DNA of 64,000 nucleotides from Aquimarina mycalae. Its GTDB lineage: Bacteria; Bacteroidota; Bacteroidia; Flavobacteriales; Flavobacteriaceae. Positions 46,101 through 53,823 of the stretch are shown here, piece by piece; position 1 is the stretch's first letter; every line of letters begins with the position of its first letter. The stretch covers positions 62,001 to 126,000 of the forward strand of contig NZ_JARYGY010000010.1 in NCBI RefSeq assembly GCF_029906345.1, read 5' to 3'. The notes below the pieces were generated by a model. That model had not been told where the DNA came from, ran no database searches, and worked only from the letters and a program-made list of their open reading frames with translations. Both the position numbers and the translations under genes were made by a program.

Positions 46101-48684
46101 TGGATGGAATGGAACTGCAACAGCTACCACGACAACAGCAGATATACAACTAGGATATGCCGCAGCCGATGCTCCTAGTGGCGATACAGGAGGATATTTT
46201 GATGGTCAGTTAGACGAGCTACGTATCTGGACAAAAACGTTAAGTGAATTCGAAGTTGGTCAATTAAATGGATGTACAACAGATATGTCACAAACCAGTT
46301 TAGTGGCTAGTTATAATTTTAACGAAGGTGTTGCTGCTGCTGATAATAGCGGGCTAACAACATTGGCAGATGGTTCTGGAAATAACTACAACGGAACACT
46401 AACTAATTTTGCCTTAACAGGAGCTACCAGTAACTGGATTGATGCTTCTGCAAACAATGTTTCTGGGAGTTGTGATTGTGTTGTTACAGGTGGCGTTACC
46501 TTGACTACACAAGCCGAAGTAGACAATTTTGTAACAACGACTCTTGGATCTTGTGGAATTATCGAAGGAGATGTAACAATTAACGGAACTATTACAGATG
46601 TATCAGGCTTTTCTAATGTGCAGATTATTTCAGGAAACTTGTATCTGGAAGGGAATATTGTAGATGATCTTTCGGGATTTAATTCGCTAACCACCATTGG
46701 AGGAAATTTCACTTTAAAAGATATGACCAATACGACTTCTGTAACAGCTTTTTCTAATATTACAAGTCTAGGTGGAAGTTTTGAAGTTAATAATCTAGAT
46801 CAATTAACTGACATATCAATTCTGAATCAAATAGCTGATATTTCAAGTATAACGATTACTGATAATGCAATGTTATCAACGATTACTTTTGATGAATTGC
46901 AAACTATGAACTCAAGTTTCACCATAACATTTAATGGATCGCTAAGCGCTATTTCTGTTCCAAAATTAACCCAAGTAAGTAGTGAATTTAGAATGAATAA
47001 TAATAGTGCTGCAATGACTAGTCTTACTTTATCCCTTCTGGAGAATACAGGGAATTTCAGAATTAATGATATGAATGGTCTACAATCTATAAATGCTCCA
47101 GAATTACTAACGGTTGCAGGTAGCTTTAATGTGGGTAGTTGTGCTGGCTTAACTACGCTTACCTTCCCAAAACTGACAAGTATAGATAGTAATGCTTCCA
47201 TTGATAATTGTACACAACTTACTACAATAACTACAACGTCCTTATCAACGGTTAGTGGTAATTTTAATATAGATGATTTGGCAATAAGTAGTTTAAATTT
47301 CCTCCAAAATGTAACAAGTATTAGTGATGGACTTTTAATACGAGATATGATTAATTTGAGTAATCTTCAAGGACTTGATGAATTAACAACTTTAGGAAGT
47401 TTCAGTCTAAATGATTGTGATTTAATAACTAATCTTGAGGGCTTCCCTAAATTAACAATTACTTCTATAAATTCATTAAACATTGCTGAAAATGAATTGA
47501 TCACAACATTCGATAATTCTTTCTTAGAATCATTAACTTCTATTGTTACTTTGGGAATTAGTTTTAATGGAAATCTGGTGGAAATTGATGCCTTACAAAA
47601 TGTGGTTTCTCTCACAGGAGGAAGTGACTCAACCATTAGGAATAATAATAGTTTACAAAGTATCAATATGTATGCGCTTAGAAATGTAAATTCTAATTTG
47701 ATTATTCAGAATCAAGAGCTAGGTATTACCAATCTATGTGGTTTGTATGATTACGTTACCATCGGAGATGGTGCCACCACCTTATCCTTTGTAGGTGCTA
47801 ATGCAACCGATTGGGACAGTGTTCAGGATATATTGAATAATTGTGATGCAAGTATTGATCTTAAGGTTTTCTTACAAGGTGCAGCCTTAAATCCTAATAC
47901 TGGAGAAGAAACCCTAATGAGAGACGATCTACGTGTAGCAGGGTATATTCCAACGACTAGTCCATATACAGATGGCCTAACCTGCAATTCGGCGGTGTTT
48001 AATATCACTGGCGATAATGCGATCGTGGATTGGGTTTGGTTAGAAGTACGTTCATCTACAGATAATACTTCAGTGATTACATCTCGATCAGCATTGTTGC
48101 AACGAGATGGAGATGTGATACATACAGATGGAGTTTCACCTATATATTTCTCAGTTTCAGCAGATGATTATTACGTAGTTATTAAGCACCGCAATCACTT
48201 AGGGATTATGACTGCGAATACAGTAGCATTATCACAAACAGCAACTACTGTTGATTTTACAGATGGGAGTGCCGCTACCTATGGTACGAATGCCCAAACA
48301 ACATTTGGCATGCCAGCAGGTGTGTCGGCTATGTGGGCAGGAGATGCTAATGACAATAGCAAAATTAATCTGATTGGTAGCCCTAATGATAGTAATACCA
48401 TCAGAGATGCAATATTGAATGATCCGTTAAATATTTTCGGTCTTTATGGCTTTAGTGTTTCGGGTTATACAAATGTAGATTTAAACTTAAGTGGTGATGC
48501 TCAGATCATAGGGTCTAATAATGATGCCAGTTTGATCAATAATAATATTCTAAACAATCCTTCTAATATATTCAATCTATACGGGTTTATCATTACAGAG
48601 CAGTTACCAGAACAGATTAATACAAAACAGATGACTAGAGATGAGGCTTTGTTAGCAAAAGCTAAGAGCTTAACCAAAGAATAA
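43138..48684 (+). CDS. giant LamG / leucine-rich surface protein with dockerin-like C-terminus
   Basis: An 1848-aa secreted protein (signal peptide to about residue 24). Three choice-of-anchor/ASH-like beta domains (starting near residues 35, 395 and 755) alternate with three LamG/concanavalin domains (near 160, 517 and 875). Residues about 1110-1560 are receptor-L/leucine-rich-like repeats. From about 1574 it ends in a module with paired DxNxDxxI-type calcium-like loops (MWAGDANDNSKINL, then VDLNLSGDAQII) and an EQLP tail. The domain mix fits a cell-surface adhesin or glycan-binding protein. A C-terminal module of the same type is found in the 53824-57153 product. Export through type IX secretion is inferred. 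Confidence 0.85.
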   Translation: MKKPLLLCFVVFYVIGFTSYEASAKTPLKSSSALFTPQISITGPDMMTVIANGDTTPDMLDGTLYFELGTGNSLMTPFNIQNNGASDLNISNITITGNNASDFVLNDMWPVTVLSGTTESLEISFAPQSAGVKNAIVTITSDDPTNGTYTFAIQGTAFEGATGLHFDGVNDNITFNNGNYSLNDDFTIEFWMKPDISGTDEHFILDNASGSAGYSLRIDITQQLNFTFFTASGVKNLSTSTIINDQWQHVSIVYNGSRYIIFIDGVLDNSLALSEAIVDSSNNLTIGSAFGGGEHYAGAIDELRVWDVALSSCRISDQSSCQLTGSESDLLAYYNFNSGEVNGNNFPMFSILDPNHTITSGIPPQGTLNNFGLTGTTSNWIDTTANGISGSCSTYIESIIGIASNSNAINNGDTTVSSSNNTSFGNVEFGQAEPADYTISNTGSTTLNISNIIIDGASDFTIIESPNTVAAGASENLRILFTPSSIGIKNATVRILNDDCDDATFEFAIEGTGFIPATGISLDGTDDHIGINHNSAFNTSTFTIEAYFKTTSTAGGQAIISKYDTTGINGFSLFLNSSGGILFEYAVPNLESTSASNASGLNDGNWHHIALAFGDGKAIYYIDGVLDNEITFNNIPDTPTNTELLYIGYSAFNNVYFNGDIDEVRYWSRTLCSDEIIAQQSCELAGNESDLVAYYNLNQGNVTADNTSETTIDDATSNSLDGTLINFALTGSTSNWTDTTANGISGNCSVAIPEINVQGDGNDIPNGDTTPDSSDNTDAGSVLVGNSAEMNFFVRNTDGSGALHIDGVILTGDTGDFTITQNPSNNAIPATESASLKINFTPTSGGTKTATVIISSDDCDEPEYTFTIQGTGIPAGTGLDFDGANDLVTISHDNGQNNLNFSVDFWIKTTDGLGGVINKFTPDGNSGWRINLDGGRIEFYYYASASNYVTRLLSPATSVNDGDWHHVAVTLNSGNARCYIDGTLARSTGWNGTATATTTTADIQLGYAAADAPSGDTGGYFDGQLDELRIWTKTLSEFEVGQLNGCTTDMSQTSLVASYNFNEGVAAADNSGLTTLADGSGNNYNGTLTNFALTGATSNWIDASANNVSGSCDCVVTGGVTLTTQAEVDNFVTTTLGSCGIIEGDVTINGTITDVSGFSNVQIISGNLYLEGNIVDDLSGFNSLTTIGGNFTLKDMTNTTSVTAFSNITSLGGSFEVNNLDQLTDISILNQIADISSITITDNAMLSTITFDELQTMNSSFTITFNGSLSAISVPKLTQVSSEFRMNNNSAAMTSLTLSLLENTGNFRINDMNGLQSINAPELLTVAGSFNVGSCAGLTTLTFPKLTSIDSNASIDNCTQLTTITTTSLSTVSGNFNIDDLAISSLNFLQNVTSISDGLLIRDMINLSNLQGLDELTTLGSFSLNDCDLITNLEGFPKLTITSINSLNIAENELITTFDNSFLESLTSIVTLGISFNGNLVEIDALQNVVSLTGGSDSTIRNNNSLQSINMYALRNVNSNLIIQNQELGITNLCGLYDYVTIGDGATTLSFVGANATDWDSVQDILNNCDASIDLKVFLQGAALNPNTGEETLMRDDLRVAGYIPTTSPYTDGLTCNSAVFNITGDNAIVDWVWLEVRSSTDNTSVITSRSALLQRDGDVIHTDGVSPIYFSVSADDYYVVIKHRNHLGIMTANTVALSQTATTVDFTDGSAATYGTNAQTTFGMPAGVSAMWAGDANDNSKINLIGSPNDSNTIRDAILNDPLNIFGLYGFSVSGYTNVDLNLSGDAQIIGSNNDASLINNNILNNPSNIFNLYGFIITEQLPEQINTKQMTRDEALLAKAKSLTKE

Positions 48685-48717
48685 TAAATAAACCCCCAAC
48701 ATCTTTAATTTAAGGAA

Positions 48718-49572
48718 ATGAAAAAGCAAATATTAAGCATAATGACGGTACTCCTAACGACGATCCCAGTTTCTGCCCAGAGTTATACCTTTGGATTGAT
48801 CAGGGATTTTAATAATATGGGTAATCCTCATGAATATACTTTTGTAATTACTCCTGATTTCACAGATGCTACACCCTCATTTACAGGAATACAATTTACG
48901 GTTGCTATCAGTACAGGAAATACACTTACGAATTATACAAATATTCTAACCAATGAATTTAATCCTCCTAATATAAATGTTACAGGAACTTTATTGGCAG
49001 AGAGTCCTTTTTTCTTAGGAGATGGTACTTTAGATCTATGGGTTTTTACAATGACTCCTCCAAGTTCTTTGGTTACCGCTGCTCATACTGCTGGCGTTGC
49101 GATTCCAATTTTATCTTTTGAAGTCGCCAATAACCCTACTGCTGGTACGATTGCTATTTTAGAGAACAATGATCCAATCAGTGTTGGTTTGTTAGGTTTT
49201 GGTAGTAATGTTAATAATATCGGTGGTGTAGATATAGGCGGAGCAGGAGAAGCAGATATCTATGCAGGTACAAACCCCGCAGCTAATAGTTACAATCTGA
49301 TGGACCCGTTATTAAATGTAGATGAGGTTACAGAATCACTTACAGAGACTATAGTTTTTCCGAATCCAGCAGTAACAAGTTTTAAAATTCAAGGAAATAT
49401 AAAAGATATAGATGGAGTAAGTATCTATGATATAAATGGAGGATTTGTGAAAGAAATTGATACAGATATTATTAGTGAATTCATACCTATAAAAGACCTA
49501 TCTAATGGAATATATTTTATACAACTTACATCTAAGAATATTGTAAAGACATTGAAATTCATAAAACAATAA
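48718..49572 (+). CDS. secreted protein with type IX secretion sorting domain
   Basis: A 284-aa secreted protein. Signal peptide to about residue 20 (VSAQS). Residues 25-190 form a beta-rich domain of unknown function. Residues about 210-284 are a T9SS type A C-terminal sorting domain: FPNPAVTSFKIQG, VSIYDINGG, and the terminal NGIYFIQLTSKNIVKTLKFIKQ-like pattern. An AAGGAA sequence 2 nt before the ATG is a good ribosome-binding site. It lies 33 nt after the LamG giant and is probably co-transcribed, as a partner or subunit on the surface. The protein ends at the sorting signal, as expected for T9SS cargo. Confidence 0.87.
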   Translation: MKKQILSIMTVLLTTIPVSAQSYTFGLIRDFNNMGNPHEYTFVITPDFTDATPSFTGIQFTVAISTGNTLTNYTNILTNEFNPPNINVTGTLLAESPFFLGDGTLDLWVFTMTPPSSLVTAAHTAGVAIPILSFEVANNPTAGTIAILENNDPISVGLLGFGSNVNNIGGVDIGGAGEADIYAGTNPAANSYNLMDPLLNVDEVTESLTETIVFPNPAVTSFKIQGNIKDIDGVSIYDINGGFVKEIDTDIISEFIPIKDLSNGIYFIQLTSKNIVKTLKFIKQ

Positions 49573-49685
49573 TTAGATAATGTTCTTGCTATAAATATAT
49601 CGATTAGGATTTATTCTTTACAGCTGTAAGGTATATCAGTAGAGAAATATTAATACAATAATCTTCCTAAAGTTGTAAGTCCAAA

Positions 49686-49710
49686 TTACAGAGATAAGGG
49701 GCTGTGAAAA
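49686..49710 (+). repeat. 25-nt intergenic repeat, copy 1
   Basis: TTACAGAGATAAGGGGCTGT followed by GAAAA, matching 23 of 25 bases with the copy at 57197-57221. Both copies are 20-45 nt upstream of an intrinsic terminator, downstream of a surface-protein gene. ACAG...CTGT within it is self-complementary. Function unknown. Confidence 0.6.
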
Positions 49711-49730
49711 GGATTAAAATTTACAACTGT

Positions 49731-49763
49731 AAAAACCATCCGTCTTATACGGATGGTTTTTTT
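49731..49763 (+). terminator. intrinsic terminator after the T9SS cargo gene
   Basis: A 13-bp A/T-flanked stem, AAAAACCATCCGT at 49731-49743 and ACGGATGGTTTTT at 49749-49761, encloses a 5-nt loop and is followed by further Ts. It ends transcription from the LamG/T9SS genes before the second regulator gene. Confidence 0.88.
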
Positions 49764-49813
49764 AAATGAAATAATCAAAAGAATAGACCAGTATTTTTCA
49801 GTAGAACTTTTAG

Positions 49814-49821
49814 TAAGTTTG
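49814..49821 (+). promoter_or_regulatory. candidate -7 box of the TPR regulator copy 2
   Basis: TAAGTTTG fits TAnnTTTG and ends 6 nt before the ATG at 49828. If it is the -7 box, the transcript would start at or next to the start codon, giving a leaderless mRNA. No clear -33 element. Confidence 0.4.
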
Positions 49822-49827
49822 TAATAG

Positions 49828-51495
49828 ATGAAAAAAAATATAACCCCATTCTTATTGTTACTTTCATTTATAATCTTTTCTCAAGAACAGGATACTACCT
49901 TAGTGCGCTTACAAAAAGAAGTTGACAAAGCTTTGGTTGATACCACAAGAGTAAAAGCAATGTTAAAACTTGGGGAATATCAATTAAAACGAGATTTTGA
50001 TAAAGCAGAAGGATATTTTATAGAAGCTTTACATCTTATTAAAGAAAATTCTGAAACATACTACGAAAGTTTTCGAGCTACACTCTATGTACAATTAGGA
50101 GTAGTGAACCGTAGAAAAGCCAATTATCCAGAAGCCATAAGATATTATGTAAAGGCATTACAGTTTTATGAACAAGAACATAACGACTCTAAAATAGCTG
50201 ATGTATATCACAATATGGCACTGGTATATCGCTACCAAAAGCAACATCTTAAAGCCATTAATAATTACAAAAAAGCAATTTTTTTAAAACAAAAAGTAAA
50301 AGATACACACGGTTTAGGAGCTGCATATAATATGCTAGGAGTGTCTTACAGACAAAATAAGCAATTGGATTCTGCATTGATTTGCTATCAAAAAGCTGAG
50401 GGATTTTTTACTATGATTGATAGTAAAGAAGATCTACATGGTGTATATGGTAATCTTGCTGTACTATATGGTGTGCAGAAGAGATATGATCAATCCATTC
50501 CGTTAAAAAAAACAAATCTAAAATATTATAAAAAAATAGGGAAACGACTTTCTATTTGTGTGGAGTATTACAATCTTTCTGACGATTATAAAGGAATGAA
50601 AGATTGGGAAAATTCATTGAAATATGCAGATTCTTCATTACAAGTAGCACTCGAAGAAGGTTTTGAAGAACGAATATCTGTAGCGTATCGAAGAAAGAGT
50701 TTTGTGAATTCGAAGATGGGTGATTTTGAAGATGCTTATCAAAACTATCGTAAGTTTAATAGGGCTTCAGATGAAATTTTTAATCTAGAGAATGCCAAAA
50801 AGATCCAGGCATTAGAGTTGAATTATAAATTTCAAAAAGAAAAACAAGCAGATAGCTTACAATTTGCACGGCAAAAACGAGAAGTCGAGTTAAAAGCTGA
50901 AGCTGAAAATTCTCAGAAAAAATTATATCTGATCTTATTACTTATAAGTTTATTAGGAGCAGGAACTGTTGGATGGTTATTAAGACGAAATCATCAGCAA
51001 CGAACAAAGATGGCTCAAATGAAGCATGAAAATGAAAAAAAATCTTTAGAAAAGAAAATTGAAACGAAGGAAGAAGATATTAAAAAGTTGATTGCCGACA
51101 ATACGATGCGTTTAACTTTTAAAGAAGAATTATTAGATAAAATAAAGAAGGAAGTAGTAGACACAGAACCAGGAGAAATCTCGAAGGCTGTACAGTCTCT
51201 AACTGCACAATTAAAAAGACAAATTACTACAGAGCGTAAGTTATCAGGACTACAAGAAAAGATTGATCAAGCTAATAAAGATTTTGATCAGAAATTACAA
51301 AAAAGTTACCCAGAATTAACAAAAGGTGAAAGAGAGCTATGTGCCTTATTGCGATTAAATTTATCTATCAAGGAAATTATGACCATCCGTAATGTATCGG
51401 TAGATTCCGTAAAATCTATGCGTCGTCGTATCCGTAAAAAAATGAATGTCCCAGAAGGGAAAGAGTTGGAACAGTTTATTCAGGAATTAGCTTAA
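49828..51495 (+). CDS. TPR-transmembrane-LuxR-type HTH regulator, copy 2
   Basis: A 555-aa paralogue of the 41267-42928 product with the same order: signal peptide, tetratricopeptide repeats at about residues 55-315 (EAIRYYVKALQFYEQ, KAINNYKKAIFLKQ), the conserved NAKKIQALELNYKFQKEKQADSLQF segment, one transmembrane helix at about 367-388, a long coiled coil, and a C-terminal helix-turn-helix (ELTKGERELCALLRLNLSIKE...DSVKSMRRRIRKKM). Predicted inner-membrane one-component regulator. It precedes the gene pair 51751-57153, and the other copy is divergent from 43138, so each may control its neighbouring surface genes (inference). Confidence 0.86.
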   Translation: MKKNITPFLLLLSFIIFSQEQDTTLVRLQKEVDKALVDTTRVKAMLKLGEYQLKRDFDKAEGYFIEALHLIKENSETYYESFRATLYVQLGVVNRRKANYPEAIRYYVKALQFYEQEHNDSKIADVYHNMALVYRYQKQHLKAINNYKKAIFLKQKVKDTHGLGAAYNMLGVSYRQNKQLDSALICYQKAEGFFTMIDSKEDLHGVYGNLAVLYGVQKRYDQSIPLKKTNLKYYKKIGKRLSICVEYYNLSDDYKGMKDWENSLKYADSSLQVALEEGFEERISVAYRRKSFVNSKMGDFEDAYQNYRKFNRASDEIFNLENAKKIQALELNYKFQKEKQADSLQFARQKREVELKAEAENSQKKLYLILLLISLLGAGTVGWLLRRNHQQRTKMAQMKHENEKKSLEKKIETKEEDIKKLIADNTMRLTFKEELLDKIKKEVVDTEPGEISKAVQSLTAQLKRQITTERKLSGLQEKIDQANKDFDQKLQKSYPELTKGERELCALLRLNLSIKEIMTIRNVSVDSVKSMRRRIRKKMNVPEGKELEQFIQELA

Positions 51496-51564
51496 TGCCT
51501 TCCTCACTTAGAAACAGTATGTAATAATAAAGATTACCAATGTAATTATGAATTCCCACCAACA

Positions 51565-51580
51565 TTTCGACAGGCTCAAT
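51565..51580. repeat. possible interspersed-repeat remnant
   Basis: TTTCGACAGGCTCAAT resembles short interspersed repeats (TTTCGACAGGCTCA-type) common in Bacteroidota intergenic DNA. Only one arm is seen here and no partner repeat is recognised, so it may be a decayed copy. Confidence 0.25.
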
Positions 51581-51718
51581 ATTACATGCTAGAATTATAA
51601 CAACAGACAAGCTAGAATCCAAAAATTAGTAACCACAATTAGTTCTTACTCCTCATTTTTAATAAAAATGACACCTTTTGACACCGCTTAATAGTACTAT
51701 TAAAAGGGTATTGCAAGT

Positions 51719-51726
51719 TATATTTG
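51719..51726 (+). promoter_or_regulatory. candidate -7 box of the coiled-coil surface protein gene
   Basis: TATATTTG matches the Bacteroidota -7 consensus TAnnTTTG, 25 nt before the ATG at 51751. The predicted transcript start would lie just upstream of the CCCCTTAT box. The -33 element is not evident. Confidence 0.45.
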
Positions 51727-51742
51727 TTGAAAAATTAAAATG

Positions 51743-51750
51743 CCCCTTAT
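51743..51750 (+). promoter_or_regulatory. CCCCTTAT start-site box, copy 2
   Basis: CCCCTTAT immediately precedes the ATG at 51751. One of four such boxes at exported-protein starts in the window. Confidence 0.4.
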
Positions 51751-53769
51751 ATGAATAAAAGACTACTTTTTGTTATACTTTTTATTTCAGCAATAATAAC
51801 TTCAGTAAAAGCTCAGACAGGAAACCAATCTACAGGATCGGCTATAACACCCAATCAATCAACTACAAGTAATACACCATTTCCATATAATGGATCCACA
51901 ACATTCACTCCAGGATCATCTTTGACCACTGGAGACTGGAACCTTTCTATCGGACCTGGAGCAGGAGCTTCGTTAGGAATTTCTTATCGTAATATTTTAA
52001 TAGGAGGCTTGGCAGGAGCACTATTAAATGAAAGTACTTCTGGTGTGGATGCCGAAGATAATGTGGTGATCGGAATGTTTGCTGCGGATCTTACGCAGAG
52101 CGCTTCGGATAATGTATTCATAGGTAATTATGTAGCCAGAAATGCTACTGGAAATGATAATGTCATTATTGGTCATCTGGCAGGACAGGATTTAACAACT
52201 GGGCTTGACAACGTAGTAATTGGCGAACAAGCAGGGTATAGGTTAACCGAAGGGCGAGATAATGTAGTAATAGGTGAAGATGCAGGGTATGAGTTAACTA
52301 CAGGTAGAGATAATTGTTTTGTAGGGAGTAGAGCTGGATATGAGAATAGAACTGCAAGTGGTAATACTTTTGTAGGAGGAGAAGGGGATAGTTCATTACC
52401 AGGAACTATTGGTAATGGATTTGATTATGATTTCGTACTTAATTCTGATGGAGTAGGACAACGAAACAGAAACGGTGTGGCAAACACCTTTGTAGGTTCT
52501 GGAGCTGGTATGGATAATGTTGATGGTTTTGTGAATACGTTTGTTGGGTACGCTGCAGGTGCCAATACCCAGCATGCTGATGGAAATACATTTATTGGCT
52601 ATGCCGCAGGTTGGGATAATAATCGTACCAACAACCGTAATGATGCTAACAGAAACACTTACATCGGGGTAATGACTGGTGGAACCAATAGAGAAGGTTC
52701 GGATAATATAGGGATGGGATGGAAAGCGGATTTCAGTGGCAATGGAGTATTTGGACCTTCAGATAATAAAAACCAGAGAAACATTTTTATTGGAAATGCT
52801 GTGTCGGTCTTTGGAAATGATCAGGTGATTATAGGCCATGGAGCTCGTTCTACTGGTAATCAAAGATCCATTACCATAGGTGCACAAAGTAGCACAGCAA
52901 GCTCATATGCAGCGGCGATAGGATATGATGTAGATGTAGCCAATGCCAATACCATGGCATTAGGAGGTGACCAAACCACAAATCGAATGAGTGTTGGGAT
53001 TGGTACAGTAGCTGCTAATCAAAACGCTTCTTTAGAGTTGGCAGATACAGATAAAGGTTTTCTTGTTAATCGATTAACAACTGCGCAACGAATCGCCATG
53101 GAAACCGAAGCAGCAAGTGGCAATCCCATTGGAGCAGCAGAAGCTGGTATGATCGTATATGATACAGATTTGAACACCTTGTTTGTTTGGGATGGAAGTT
53201 CCTGGACGACTTCTACCATAGATACAACTCTTCTTACTTCATTAGAGGATAGAATTACTGCTTTGGAAACAACCTCTCAGGGAACTGGAAATGATAAAAC
53301 TCCTCAACTATTTAATTATCAATCTGTCGTTAGAGATAGTAATGGTAATATTTTAGTTAATACGAATATGTCCTTTAGAATTAGTGTTTTACAAACAGAT
53401 CCTTCAGGAGCTTCTGTATACACCGAAACACATAATAGTACTACCAATGCAAATGGAGTAAGTAATTTTAGAATAGGAAGTGGAACTTTAGTTAGTGGTG
53501 ATTTTGCAATAATCGATTGGGCAAGCGATAGCTACTATTTACAAGTGGAAGCGGATATAACTGGAGGAACTGCTTATCAAGTGATTGGTTCGTCTCAATT
53601 GGTTAGTGTACCGTATGCCCTGCATGCCAAAACTGCAGATGCTTTGTCGGGTGCTGGAGCTACTTCTACCAAAAACAGTTTGGAAGACAAAACCAGGGAA
53701 ATAGAGGAATTAACGAAAAAAGTTGAAAAATTAGAGAAGATGGTAGAAGCCTTACTTAGCGAAAAATAA
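51751..53769 (+). CDS. YadA-head-like repeat protein with C-terminal coiled coil
   Basis: A 672-aa exported protein (signal peptide to about residue 22, SVKAQ). Residues about 85-400 are repeats of the type NVVIGEQAGYRLTEGRDN, the left-handed beta-roll seen in YadA heads and phage-tail-like proteins. Residues about 425-490 resemble a Bacteroidota fibre connector (GFLVNRLTTAQRIAM...GMIVYDTDLNTLFVWDGSSW). Residues about 515-635 are a beta domain (FNYQSVVRDSNGN...SSQLVSVPYALHAKTADAL). It ends in a heptad coiled coil (IEELTKKVEKLEKMVEALL), suggesting a trimeric surface fibre. No S74 peptidase or T9SS domain is seen. The next gene follows after 54 nt. Confidence 0.82.
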   Translation: MNKRLLFVILFISAIITSVKAQTGNQSTGSAITPNQSTTSNTPFPYNGSTTFTPGSSLTTGDWNLSIGPGAGASLGISYRNILIGGLAGALLNESTSGVDAEDNVVIGMFAADLTQSASDNVFIGNYVARNATGNDNVIIGHLAGQDLTTGLDNVVIGEQAGYRLTEGRDNVVIGEDAGYELTTGRDNCFVGSRAGYENRTASGNTFVGGEGDSSLPGTIGNGFDYDFVLNSDGVGQRNRNGVANTFVGSGAGMDNVDGFVNTFVGYAAGANTQHADGNTFIGYAAGWDNNRTNNRNDANRNTYIGVMTGGTNREGSDNIGMGWKADFSGNGVFGPSDNKNQRNIFIGNAVSVFGNDQVIIGHGARSTGNQRSITIGAQSSTASSYAAAIGYDVDVANANTMALGGDQTTNRMSVGIGTVAANQNASLELADTDKGFLVNRLTTAQRIAMETEAASGNPIGAAEAGMIVYDTDLNTLFVWDGSSWTTSTIDTTLLTSLEDRITALETTSQGTGNDKTPQLFNYQSVVRDSNGNILVNTNMSFRISVLQTDPSGASVYTETHNSTTNANGVSNFRIGSGTLVSGDFAIIDWASDSYYLQVEADITGGTAYQVIGSSQLVSVPYALHAKTADALSGAGATSTKNSLEDKTREIEELTKKVEKLEKMVEALLSEK

Positions 53770-53812
53770 ATGTACTACACGTTGTTTCTACCGTTTCAAA
53801 AAATATATAAAA

Positions 53813-53820
53813 CCCCTTAT
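53813..53820 (+). promoter_or_regulatory. CCCCTTAT start-site box, copy 3
   Basis: CCCCTTAT ends 3 nt before the ATG at 53824. It supports choosing that start over the in-frame ATG at 53770, which would put 18 non-signal residues ahead of the signal peptide. Confidence 0.4.
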
Positions 53821-53823
53821 ACT

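Noticed and set aside
53770..53823. Upstream in-frame start for the leucine-rich giant
   Set aside because: It would place a YYTLFLPF... stretch before a normal signal peptide; the ATG at 53824 after a CCCCTTAT box is better.
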